From contig CAWEGR010000004.1 of the NCBI GenBank assembly GCA_963808775.1, forward strand, positions 310,001 to 374,000: DNA of 64,000 nucleotides, in the 5' to 3' direction. This DNA comes from JACVRW01 sp963808775 (GTDB lineage Bacteria > Actinomycetota > Thermoleophilia > Solirubrobacterales > Thermoleophilaceae). Shown piece after piece: positions 33,467-40,546 of this stretch. Made by a program: the position numbers and the translations under genes. The number at the start of each line of letters is the position of its first letter. Within the stretch, counting starts at the first letter, position 1. The notes below the pieces were generated by a model. It was not told the DNA's origin and searched no databases. It saw nothing but the letters and a program-made list of their open reading frames with translations.

Positions 33467-34090
33467 GTGGAGAGCGTCGAGATCGATACGCCGCACGGTC
33501 CCGCGCGAGCGCGCCTGCACCCCTCCGCGGGGGCGCGCGCCGCGCTCGTGCTCGGTCACGGGGCGGGCGGCGGCGTGGACGCGCCCGATCTCGCCGCGGC
33601 CACGGAGGCCGCCCTGAACGAGAGGGTCGCTGTGGCGCTCGTCGAGCAGCCGTACCGCGTGGCGGGTCGCCGCTCGAGTCCCGCGCCCAAGCAGCTCGAC
33701 CCGGCCTGGATCGCGGTCGTCGAGCACCTCCGCGCCGGGCCGCTCGCGGGCGTCGACCTCATCACGGGCGGGCGCTCCGCCGGCGCGCGGGTGGCCTGCC
33801 GCACGGCGGGCGCGACGGGCGCCGCCGGCGTGCTCTGCCTCGCGTTCCCCCTCCTGCCTCCCGCCCGCAGGTCGGCCAAGGGCAAGCGGCCGGAGAGCCG
33901 CCTGCCCGAGCTCGAGGCGGTCGAGGTGCCCATGCTGATCGTCCAGGGCGAGCGCGACCGCTTCGGCATCCCGCCCGAGGGCCCGGGACGCGAGGTGGTG
34001 CTCGTGCAGGGCGACCACAGCCTGCGCAGCGACCGCGAGGCGGTCGCGGACGCGGTGGGACGCTGGCTGCGGGATCAGCTCCAGGGGTAG
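33467..34090 (+). CDS. Alpha/beta hydrolase family protein (KANL3/Tex30-like)
   Basis: 207 residues, starting GTG. The oxyanion strand ALVLGHGAGGGVDAP, nucleophile elbow GGRSAGARVA (Ser), the acid in MLIVQGERDRFGIP and a final histidine in VQGDHSL form a normal catalytic set. This short, cap-less type is annotated as dienelactone-hydrolase-like or KANL3/Tex30. Substrate unknown. Its 3' end overlaps the convergent SoxB-like gene by 16 bases. Confidence 0.82.
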   Translation: MESVEIDTPHGPARARLHPSAGARAALVLGHGAGGGVDAPDLAAATEAALNERVAVALVEQPYRVAGRRSSPAPKQLDPAWIAVVEHLRAGPLAGVDLITGGRSAGARVACRTAGATGAAGVLCLAFPLLPPARRSAKGKRPESRLPELEAVEVPMLIVQGERDRFGIPPEGPGREVVLVQGDHSLRSDREAVADAVGRWLRDQLQG

Positions 34091-35352
34091 GGCGAGTTCG
34101 AGACCGGGTGCAGGTCGCCGGTCGCGAAGCGCTCGTAGCGGAACGGGTGCAGCAGGGACGAGTGCTCCCCGCCGAGGACGCGCGCGATCTCCTTGCCGAC
34201 GGCGATCATCTTGTAGCCGTGGTTCGAGTCGGCGGCAACGAAGACGTTCGGGCGCATGTAGTCGAACACCGGGAAGTTGTCCGCCGTGAACGCTCCCACG
34301 CCGCCGCAGCGCACGTCCTTGAAGACCTCGCGCTTGCCCTCGAAGCGCTCCATGCAGTGCGACAGCGCGGCGCACCACAGGTCGGGGAAGCCCGGCTCGA
34401 CCGAGCCCGTCGGATAGGGGTCGACATCGAACGAATGCCCCTTCGGCAGCGGCGCCGCGCCGCCCTGGACCGAGTGCTTGTCCTGCTTGAAGTAGATCCC
34501 CCACTGCTCGTCGGTCACGAGCCCGCCGTCGTCGGCGTGCAGCGGCGCGTTCGAGTCGACGTGGATCACGGGCGGCAGCGAGCCGTCAGCCGTCACGAAC
34601 ATCGACGGCGGCACGTCGATCTCGCCCTCCTGCAGGTACCAGTAGGTCCACATCTCCTGGTCGCGCGCGACGCCGCCGTCGGGCGAGTGGATGTCGAGCC
34701 GCGACGGCAGGCCCAGCATCTCCCAGAGCGATGCCACCCATGGCCCGACCGCGACCACGACCTGCTCGGCCGCGATCGGCCCGGCGCTCGTATCGACGCG
34801 CGTGACGGCGCCCGAGTCGTCGAGCTCGAAGCCCGTGACCTCGACACCCTCCTCGATCGTCGCTCCGGCCGCGCGCGCCTTCGAGGCGAGCCCGAGCATC
34901 GAGTCGCGGTTGTAGGCGAAGCCGCCCGGCCGCTCGTGCAGGCAGACGGACAGCCCCGGCGCGCGCCAGTCCGGGAACAGCTCGCGCATGTGCGCGGACA
35001 CCTCGGCCTCGCCCGTGATCAGCTCGGAGTCGTAGCCGATTCGCTCCTGGCGCTCGAACACGGAGGCGAGGTCGCCCTCCTGCTCGCCGTCGCCGAGGGC
35101 GATGTAGCCGGAGCCGTGATAGCTGAACGTCTCGGGGTCCGACTCCCAGATCTCGACGCAGGCGGCCATCAGCTCCGCCATCGCCGGCTGGAAGTAGTTG
35201 TTGCGGACGACGCCGCAGGCGATCCCGGAGGCGCCCGCCGCCACGCCCGTCTTGTCGACGACGAGGACCTCCTCGCCGGCCTCCGCGAGGTGCCAGGCGG
35301 TCGAGAGACCGTGGACCCCCGCTCCTATGACGAGGTGCTTGACCGAGCGCAT
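34075..35352 (-). CDS. FAD-dependent amine oxidase, sarcosine-oxidase beta (SoxB)-like
   Basis: 425 residues of the DAO family. FAD-binding IGAGVHGLSTAWHLAEAG at the N-terminus, the GVVRNNYFQPAMAELM stretch typical of SoxB/MgdA proteins, and FAD-contact motifs near the end (GGVGAFTADNFPVFDYM, AADSNHGYKMIAVGKEI). Last gene of the gmaS-mgsABC operon. It probably oxidises an N-methyl or secondary amine such as N-methylglutamate. A second SoxB paralogue is encoded at 49523-50740 with its SoxDAG partners, so this copy may act alone or with the unknown 145-aa protein before it. Confidence 0.85.
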   Translation of the reverse strand: MRSVKHLVIGAGVHGLSTAWHLAEAGEEVLVVDKTGVAAGASGIACGVVRNNYFQPAMAELMAACVEIWESDPETFSYHGSGYIALGDGEQEGDLASVFERQERIGYDSELITGEAEVSAHMRELFPDWRAPGLSVCLHERPGGFAYNRDSMLGLASKARAAGATIEEGVEVTGFELDDSGAVTRVDTSAGPIAAEQVVVAVGPWVASLWEMLGLPSRLDIHSPDGGVARDQEMWTYWYLQEGEIDVPPSMFVTADGSLPPVIHVDSNAPLHADDGGLVTDEQWGIYFKQDKHSVQGGAAPLPKGHSFDVDPYPTGSVEPGFPDLWCAALSHCMERFEGKREVFKDVRCGGVGAFTADNFPVFDYMRPNVFVAADSNHGYKMIAVGKEIARVLGGEHSSLLHPFRYERFATGDLHPVSNSPYPWS

Positions 35353-35356
35353 GCCG

Positions 35357-35794
35357 TCAGTGCAGCGGAGGCTCCCAGCCCTCGAGCACGGGCGGGCGCC
35401 AGTCGGTCCCCACGATGCGCGAGTCCTCGACCCAGGGGCCGAGCTCGGGCTGCGGGAACTTGCAGTGGGTCTCCTTCAGGCGGATGCCGTACGAGTTGCC
35501 CGACTGCAGGTGCGTCATCAGCACCTTGCGGGCGATCTCGTTCTCGCGTCCCTCCGGGATCGGGAAGTAGATCTTGAGGAACGAGTTCGAGTAGCGGTCG
35601 AAGACGGCGGGCGAGCCCTCCTCCTCGAGCAGCTCCACGTCCTCGAGCCAGTTGATGTCCTGGCCGGGCGTCGAGGCCTCGAGGTCGACGCCCTCGACCA
35701 GCGAGATGTCCTCCTGGTACGGGAAGCGGTGACCCGCGAGGAACTCCGCGTCGATCGACTGGATCTTCTGGGGTTCCCTGACGTCCGAGCTCAT
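35357..35794 (-). CDS. Unknown 145-aa protein in the N-methylglutamate operon
   Basis: Starts ATG, overlapping the mgsC stop by four bases (ATGA), and ends four bases before the SoxB-like start. Acidic and soluble: VEGVDLEASTPGQDINWLED, a basic-helical centre (PEGRENEIARKVLMTHLQSG), then YGIRLKETHCKFPQPELGPW with one cysteine. No signal, membrane helix or known motif. The strict coupling on both sides says its product works with these enzymes, perhaps as a small subunit of the flavoprotein or the synthase. I do not know a family for it. Confidence 0.7.
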   Translation of the reverse strand: MSSDVREPQKIQSIDAEFLAGHRFPYQEDISLVEGVDLEASTPGQDINWLEDVELLEEEGSPAVFDRYSNSFLKIYFPIPEGRENEIARKVLMTHLQSGNSYGIRLKETHCKFPQPELGPWVEDSRIVGTDWRPPVLEGWEPPLH

Positions 35795-37221
35795 GCCGGG
35801 GTCTCCTTCATCGCCGGCAGCTCGTCCACCGGGTTCTCGAGGTAGCGGTCGAGCATGGTCTTGATCTCCTCGAGCGCGTTCTGCTCGGAGACGCCCGGGA
35901 TGTACGAGGTGCCCGCGAGCGGCACGCGCGCCATCGCCGCCGCCTCCGTGGTGAGGGCCGCGAGGTCCTCCGGCTCGAGCGAGTGGATGTTCGTCTTCCC
36001 GCACGCGCGCGCGAGCATCTGGACCTCGAGCGTGAGCGTGTGGAGGAAGTTGTAGACGCGGTTGGCCGCCTCCTCCACGTTCAGCCGCTTGCGCAGCTCC
36101 GGGTCCTGCGTCGTGATCCCGACCGGGCAGCGGCCGGTGTGGCAGTGGTAGCACTGGCCGGCCGGCACACCGATGGTGCCCTCGTAGTCCGTGACGCCCG
36201 GGATCTCCTTGTTGCAGTTGAGCGCCATCAGCGACGAGTGGCCGATCGCGACCGCCTTCGCGCCGAGCGCGATGCACTTCGCGATGTCGCCGCCGTTGCG
36301 GATGCCGCCGGCCACCACCAGGTCGATCTCGTCCGCCAGGCCCACGTCCTCGAGCGCGCGGCGCGCCTCGGGGATCGCGGCCATCAGCGGGATGCCCGTC
36401 TCCTCCGTGGCGAGGTGCGGACCTGCTCCGGTACCGCCCTCCGCGCCGTCGAGATAGATGATGTCCGGGCCGCACTTGGCCGCCATGCGGACGTCGTCGT
36501 AGACGCGCGACGCACCCAGCTTGAGCTGGATCGGGATCTCGTAGTTCGTGGCCTCGCGGGTCTCCTGGACCTTCAGCGAGAGGTCGTCAGGGCCGAGCCA
36601 GTCCGGGTGCCGCGCGGGCGAGCGCTGGTCGATCCCGGCCGGCAGCGAGCGCATCTCCGCCACCTGCTCGGTCACCTTCTGGCCCATCAGGTGGCCGCCG
36701 AGGCCGACCTTGCAGCCCTGGCCGATGAAGAACTCGACGGCGTCCGCGAGCATCATGTGGTGCGGGTTGAACCCGTACCGGCTCTGGATGATCTGGTAGT
36801 ACCACTTCGTCGACAGGTCGCGCTCGGGCGGGATCATCCCGCCCTCTCCCGAGCAGGTGGCGCTGCCCGCCATCGAGGCGCCCCGCGCGAGGGCCATCTT
36901 GGCCTCGAGTGAGAGCGCGCCGAAGCTCATGCCCGTGATGTAGACCGGGATGTCGAGCTCGATCGGCTTCTTCGCGAAGCGCGCCCCGAGCACCGTCTTC
37001 GTCACGCACTTCTCGCGGTAGCCCTCGATCACGAAGCGCGTGAGGGTGCCCGGGAGGAAGATGAGCTCGTCCCAGTGCGGGATCTTCTTGAACATCGAGA
37101 AGCCGCGCATCCGGTAACGGCCGAGCTCGGCCTTCATGTGGATGTCGTTGATGACCTCCGGCGTGAAGATCTGGCTCTTGCCGAGAATCGTCTGCTGCGA
37201 GGGAGCGGTTTCGTCTGCCAT
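35791..37221 (-). CDS. mgsC: Glutamate-synthase-like FMN subunit (N-methylglutamate synthase MgsC / GlxD type)
   Basis: 476 residues from the ATG at 37221. The FMN-binding TIM barrel of glutamate synthase: PVYITGMSFGALSLEAKMAL, DGAEGGTGAGPHLATEE, VVAGGIRNGGDIAKCIALGA and an iron-sulfur cluster motif CYHCHTGRCPVGI. Stand-alone subunits of this kind, with separate amidotransferase and GXGXG proteins, form N-methylglutamate synthase (MgsABC). That enzyme makes N-methylglutamate from methylamine (via gamma-glutamylmethylamide) and 2-oxoglutarate or glutamate. The same trio is called GlxBCD in rhizobia. The operon order gmaS-mgsA-mgsB-mgsC supports this reading. Confidence 0.88.
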   Translation of the reverse strand: MADETAPSQQTILGKSQIFTPEVINDIHMKAELGRYRMRGFSMFKKIPHWDELIFLPGTLTRFVIEGYREKCVTKTVLGARFAKKPIELDIPVYITGMSFGALSLEAKMALARGASMAGSATCSGEGGMIPPERDLSTKWYYQIIQSRYGFNPHHMMLADAVEFFIGQGCKVGLGGHLMGQKVTEQVAEMRSLPAGIDQRSPARHPDWLGPDDLSLKVQETREATNYEIPIQLKLGASRVYDDVRMAAKCGPDIIYLDGAEGGTGAGPHLATEETGIPLMAAIPEARRALEDVGLADEIDLVVAGGIRNGGDIAKCIALGAKAVAIGHSSLMALNCNKEIPGVTDYEGTIGVPAGQCYHCHTGRCPVGITTQDPELRKRLNVEEAANRVYNFLHTLTLEVQMLARACGKTNIHSLEPEDLAALTTEAAAMARVPLAGTSYIPGVSEQNALEEIKTMLDRYLENPVDELPAMKETPA

Positions 37222-37229
37222 GCGTTCTC

Positions 37230-38066
37230 CTACAGGACGAGCTTGCGCTCGCTCGGCTCGAGGCTGTCGTAGTTGTAGAGCTTCTTGCCGCACACGAACT
37301 TCTGCAGCTGCGGCGGGTCGCCGAGGCCGTAGATGCGGAACTTGCGCTCGATCAGCTCGGTGTCGGCGTCCGTCCACTCGCCCTCGACGCAGTCGATCCC
37401 GAGCGACGCGATCTTGCCGCCCACGTAGATCGTGCCGTCGTACATCGAGTCGCCGAGGCCGTGGCCGACGTCGCCGAGGATGATCTGCCGGCCGCGCTGC
37501 ATCATGAAGCCGGTCATCGAGCCGACGCTGCCGCACACGATGATCGTGCCGCCCTTCTGGTCGATCCCGGTTCGCGCACCCGCCTGGCCCCGGATCACCA
37601 GGTCGCCGCCACGCAGAGCCGCGCCGGCGAGCGAGCCCGCGTTCGACTCGATCACGACGACTCCGGACATCATGTTCTCGGCCACCGACCAGCCGACGCG
37701 GCCGTTGATCTGCACCTCGCCGCCGTCGAGCAGGCCGCAGCCGAAGTAGCCGAGCGAGCCTTCGAAGGTGAGGCGGCAGCGCGTGAGGATGCCGACGCCC
37801 AGCGAGTGGCGCGCGCTCGGATTCAGCACGGTCACGTCCTTGACGCCCTGCTCGTACAGCAGCCACTTGAGCTCGGCGTTGATCTTGCGCGTGGACATGT
37901 CCTTCGCGTCGAACTGCGCGCGCTCCCCGTCGATCTCGGCGATCTTCGGGATCGACGCGTCGAGCTCGACGAGCCCGCGCGCGTCATAGGTGGTGGTGGT
38001 CTCGTCGCCCGAATGCGAAGCTCCGCGGCCGGCCGAGCCGGCCGCCTCGCCAGTTACCGCGTCCAC
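37230..38066 (-). CDS. mgsB: GXGXG-domain subunit (N-methylglutamate synthase MgsB / GlxC type)
   Basis: 278 residues, GTG start inside the end of mgsA (13-base overlap). The right-handed beta-helix of the glutamate-synthase GXGXG domain is evident from repeats such as GRVGWSVAENMMSGVVVIES, GGDLVIRGQAGARTG and GGTIIVCGSVGSMTG. As a separate polypeptide it links the amidotransferase and FMN subunits. The first 40 residues are a Ser/Thr-rich, low-complexity lead. Confidence 0.87.
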   Translation of the reverse strand: MDAVTGEAAGSAGRGASHSGDETTTTYDARGLVELDASIPKIAEIDGERAQFDAKDMSTRKINAELKWLLYEQGVKDVTVLNPSARHSLGVGILTRCRLTFEGSLGYFGCGLLDGGEVQINGRVGWSVAENMMSGVVVIESNAGSLAGAALRGGDLVIRGQAGARTGIDQKGGTIIVCGSVGSMTGFMMQRGRQIILGDVGHGLGDSMYDGTIYVGGKIASLGIDCVEGEWTDADTELIERKFRIYGLGDPPQLQKFVCGKKLYNYDSLEPSERKLVL

Positions 38067-38992
38067 ACCATCACCTCGCTTTCGTATGGGTCGTAGGTCT
38101 CGATCTCGCGGTCGACCACCTTGCGGATGGCGATCTCCTCTGACGCGAGCGCCACTATGTCGTCGGACTCGTATAGGACGAGCGGCTTCGCGCCGAGCTC
38201 GTCCTTCGCCACGCCGAGAGCGTTCTCGGTGACGCAGATGTACGTGAACACGCCGTCGAGCTCCTCGAGGCTGCGCCGCATCGAGTCCTCGAGCGAGTCG
38301 CCCTCGGCCATCCGCTGGGCGAGGTAGACGGCGATGATCTCGGAGTCGCACTCGGACTGGAAGCGGTGCCCCGCGCGCTCGAGCCGCCGGCGCCACATGA
38401 AGTAGTTCGTGAGCTGGCCGTTGTGCACGACGGCGACGTCCGGGAACGGGTAGGCCCAGTACGGGTGCGCGTTCGCGATGTCCACGTCCGACTCGGTCGC
38501 CATGCGGGCGTGGCCGATCGCGTGGGTGCCGATGAACTCGCCGAGCTTGTAGTCCGCGGCGACGGTGTTCGCGTCACCGAGGTCCTTGATGATCTCGAGC
38601 GAGCGGCCGAGCGAGAGCACCTCGGTGCCCCTCACGTCCTCCACGTAGTCGGCGAGCGTCTTCAGGTCGCCGTCAAAGCCGAACGACACCATCATCGCGT
38701 GCTCGCTCGGCTGGTCGATCGAGCCCACCCGCGCGCCCATCGCCGCAAGGCGGGACTCGACCTCGGCCCGCGACCGGCGGAGCCGGCCGTCGTGGTCGAA
38801 GTCGATCTCTCCGTTCGATGCCTCCGACAGCTTCACGTTCATCACGTAGCCGTCGGTCGGGGGCCGGTAGAGCGCATAGCCCGTCGAGTCGGGACCGCGG
38901 TGCTTCATCGCCTGCAGCATCGCCGTCATGTCCGCGCCGACGCGGTGCTCGCCGCCGCCGTTGCGGTAGATGATCCCCGCGATCCCGCACAT
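38054..38992 (-). CDS. mgsA: Class-II glutamine amidotransferase subunit (N-methylglutamate synthase MgsA / GlxB type)
   Basis: 312 residues. The N-terminal MCGIAGIIY supplies the catalytic Cys2. Glutamine-binding features follow: KHRGPDSTGYALY, GHARMATESDVDIANAHPYW, VVHNGQLTNYFMWRR and ECDSEIIAVYLA. Resembles the first domain of glutamate synthase and GlxB. In MgsABC the equivalent subunit releases the amine from the gamma-glutamyl amide. ATGA overlap with the gmaS stop; mgsB starts inside its last codons. Confidence 0.9.
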   Translation of the reverse strand: MCGIAGIIYRNGGGEHRVGADMTAMLQAMKHRGPDSTGYALYRPPTDGYVMNVKLSEASNGEIDFDHDGRLRRSRAEVESRLAAMGARVGSIDQPSEHAMMVSFGFDGDLKTLADYVEDVRGTEVLSLGRSLEIIKDLGDANTVAADYKLGEFIGTHAIGHARMATESDVDIANAHPYWAYPFPDVAVVHNGQLTNYFMWRRRLERAGHRFQSECDSEIIAVYLAQRMAEGDSLEDSMRRSLEELDGVFTYICVTENALGVAKDELGAKPLVLYESDDIVALASEEIAIRKVVDREIETYDPYESEVMVWTR

Positions 38993-40461
38993 CAGGGAAG
39001 GACCTCCAGGTACTCCTCGCGCTCCCAGTCGGTGACGGCCGCGAGGTAGCGCTCCCACTCGTCGCGCTTGTAGTGCTCGAACACCTTGTAGAGGCGGCCG
39101 GGCATCGCGCTCTTGACGACCTCGTCCTTCTCGAGCTCCACGAGCGCGGCGCCGAGGGAGTCCGGCACCTTCTCGATGTCCACGCCCTGCTGGAGCAGGT
39201 CGTACGTGTTGCCGCTCTGCGGCGGGCCCGGGTCGATCTTGTTGCGCACGCCGTCGAGGCCGGCGCGCAGCAGCGCCGCGACGGTCAGGTACGGGTTGCA
39301 GGACGAGTCGACGCCGCGGTACTCGAAGCGGCCGCCGGAGGCCACGCGCACGGTGGTGGTGCGGTTCTGCCAGCCCCAGTTCTTGTAGATCGGGGCCCAG
39401 AAACCCGTGTCCCACATGCGGCAGTACGAGTTGACGGTCGGGTTGCCCACGCACATGAGCGCGTGGAAGTGCTCGAGCAGGCCGCCCAGGAAGTGCTGCG
39501 CCGTCTCGGACAGCTGCGCGGGCCCGTCCGGATCGTGGAAGACGTTGTTGCCGTCGTCGTCCACGAGCGTGAAGTGATGGTGGTGGCCGTTGGCCGACAC
39601 GCCCGTGAAGGGCTTCGGCATGAACGAGCCGAGCAGGCCGTGCTTGCGGCCCACCGCGGCGATGATCTGGCGGTAGGTCGTGATGTTGTCCGCGGTCCGG
39701 ACCGGACGGTCGAAGCGGAAGTTGAGCTCGAGCTGGCCCGGGGCGTCCTCGTGGTCGCCGTAGGACATGTCGAGCCCGAGCGCCTGGCCGTACTCGACCA
39801 CGTCGAGCAGCACCGGACGCAGTTCCTCGAACTGGTGGATGTGGTAGCAGTAGGGCTTCGTGACTCCCTCGGGAGCCTCGCCCTCCTCGGGCTTCTTCAT
39901 CCACATCATCTCGGGCTCGATGCCGATCAGGAAGCTGAGCCCGAGCTCCTGCTCGAACTGCTCGACGACGCCCTTCAGGTTCTGGCGGCAGTCGGCGTCG
40001 AGCAGGTCGCCCGTCTCGGTGTCGTAGCAGTCGCAGAAGACGCGCGCGACGCGGTTGTCCCACGGGAGCACGGCGAAGGTGTCGAGGTCTGCGATCGCGG
40101 CCAGCTCGGACTCGTGCGGGGCGAAGCCGATGTAGTCGCCGACGCGGTCCACGAACAGGTTCGCGGTGGCGCCGTAGACGAGCTGGTAGCCCTTCTCGGC
40201 GACCTGCGGGAAGAAGCTCGCCACCACGCCCTTGCCCATCACGCGGCCGGTGATCGAGATCTGCTGGAAGAAGACGTACTTGATGTCCTCGGACTCGATC
40301 CGGCGCGTCAGCTCCTCGATCTTCTCGCGCCGGCCGGGCTGGTTGCGCGCCTCCTCGAGGGTCGCGGGCGGCGCCTGCGCCCGGGGGGTCTTGAGAACCG
40401 TCTCGACGGTGCCGCCGAAGGTCGCCGGGCCGGCGCCGTCAACGGTGACGCTGTCGCTCAT
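38992..40461 (-). CDS. gmaS: Glutamine-synthetase-family ligase (gamma-glutamylmethylamide synthetase, GmaS-like)
   Basis: 489 residues from the ATG at 40461, with GGAGGAGAGT as ribosome binding site; the longer frame upstream is not coding. GS fold: IGIEPEMMW (metal Glu), GQLELNFRF, ANGHHHHFTLVDDDG, PTVNSYCRMWDTGFWAP and FEYRGVDSSCNPYLTVAA. These differ from house-keeping GS (for example HHHH instead of MHVH and DTGF instead of the usual PGYEAP), as in the GmaS/GlnT branch. GmaS ligates methylamine to glutamate using ATP. First gene of the mgs operon, with the regulon operator 71 bases upstream. A plain glutamine or other gamma-glutamylamide synthetase cannot be excluded. Confidence 0.85.
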   Translation of the reverse strand: MSDSVTVDGAGPATFGGTVETVLKTPRAQAPPATLEEARNQPGRREKIEELTRRIESEDIKYVFFQQISITGRVMGKGVVASFFPQVAEKGYQLVYGATANLFVDRVGDYIGFAPHESELAAIADLDTFAVLPWDNRVARVFCDCYDTETGDLLDADCRQNLKGVVEQFEQELGLSFLIGIEPEMMWMKKPEEGEAPEGVTKPYCYHIHQFEELRPVLLDVVEYGQALGLDMSYGDHEDAPGQLELNFRFDRPVRTADNITTYRQIIAAVGRKHGLLGSFMPKPFTGVSANGHHHHFTLVDDDGNNVFHDPDGPAQLSETAQHFLGGLLEHFHALMCVGNPTVNSYCRMWDTGFWAPIYKNWGWQNRTTTVRVASGGRFEYRGVDSSCNPYLTVAALLRAGLDGVRNKIDPGPPQSGNTYDLLQQGVDIEKVPDSLGAALVELEKDEVVKSAMPGRLYKVFEHYKRDEWERYLAAVTDWEREEYLEVLP

Positions 40462-40532
40462 CCACTCTCCTCCAGAGTTCTTTGATGGGCCGGGCCAGAC
40501 CACCCGACGCGCGGGCCGAATATATCCGCTTT

Positions 40533-40546
40533 GTTCAAATTTGTAC
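40533..40546. promoter_or_regulatory. Operator site of the GKACMAATWKGTAC regulon, upstream of the gmaS-mgs operon
   Basis: GTTCAAATTTGTAC, overlapping the last codons of the LuxR-type gene and 71 bases ahead of gmaS. Confidence 0.6.
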
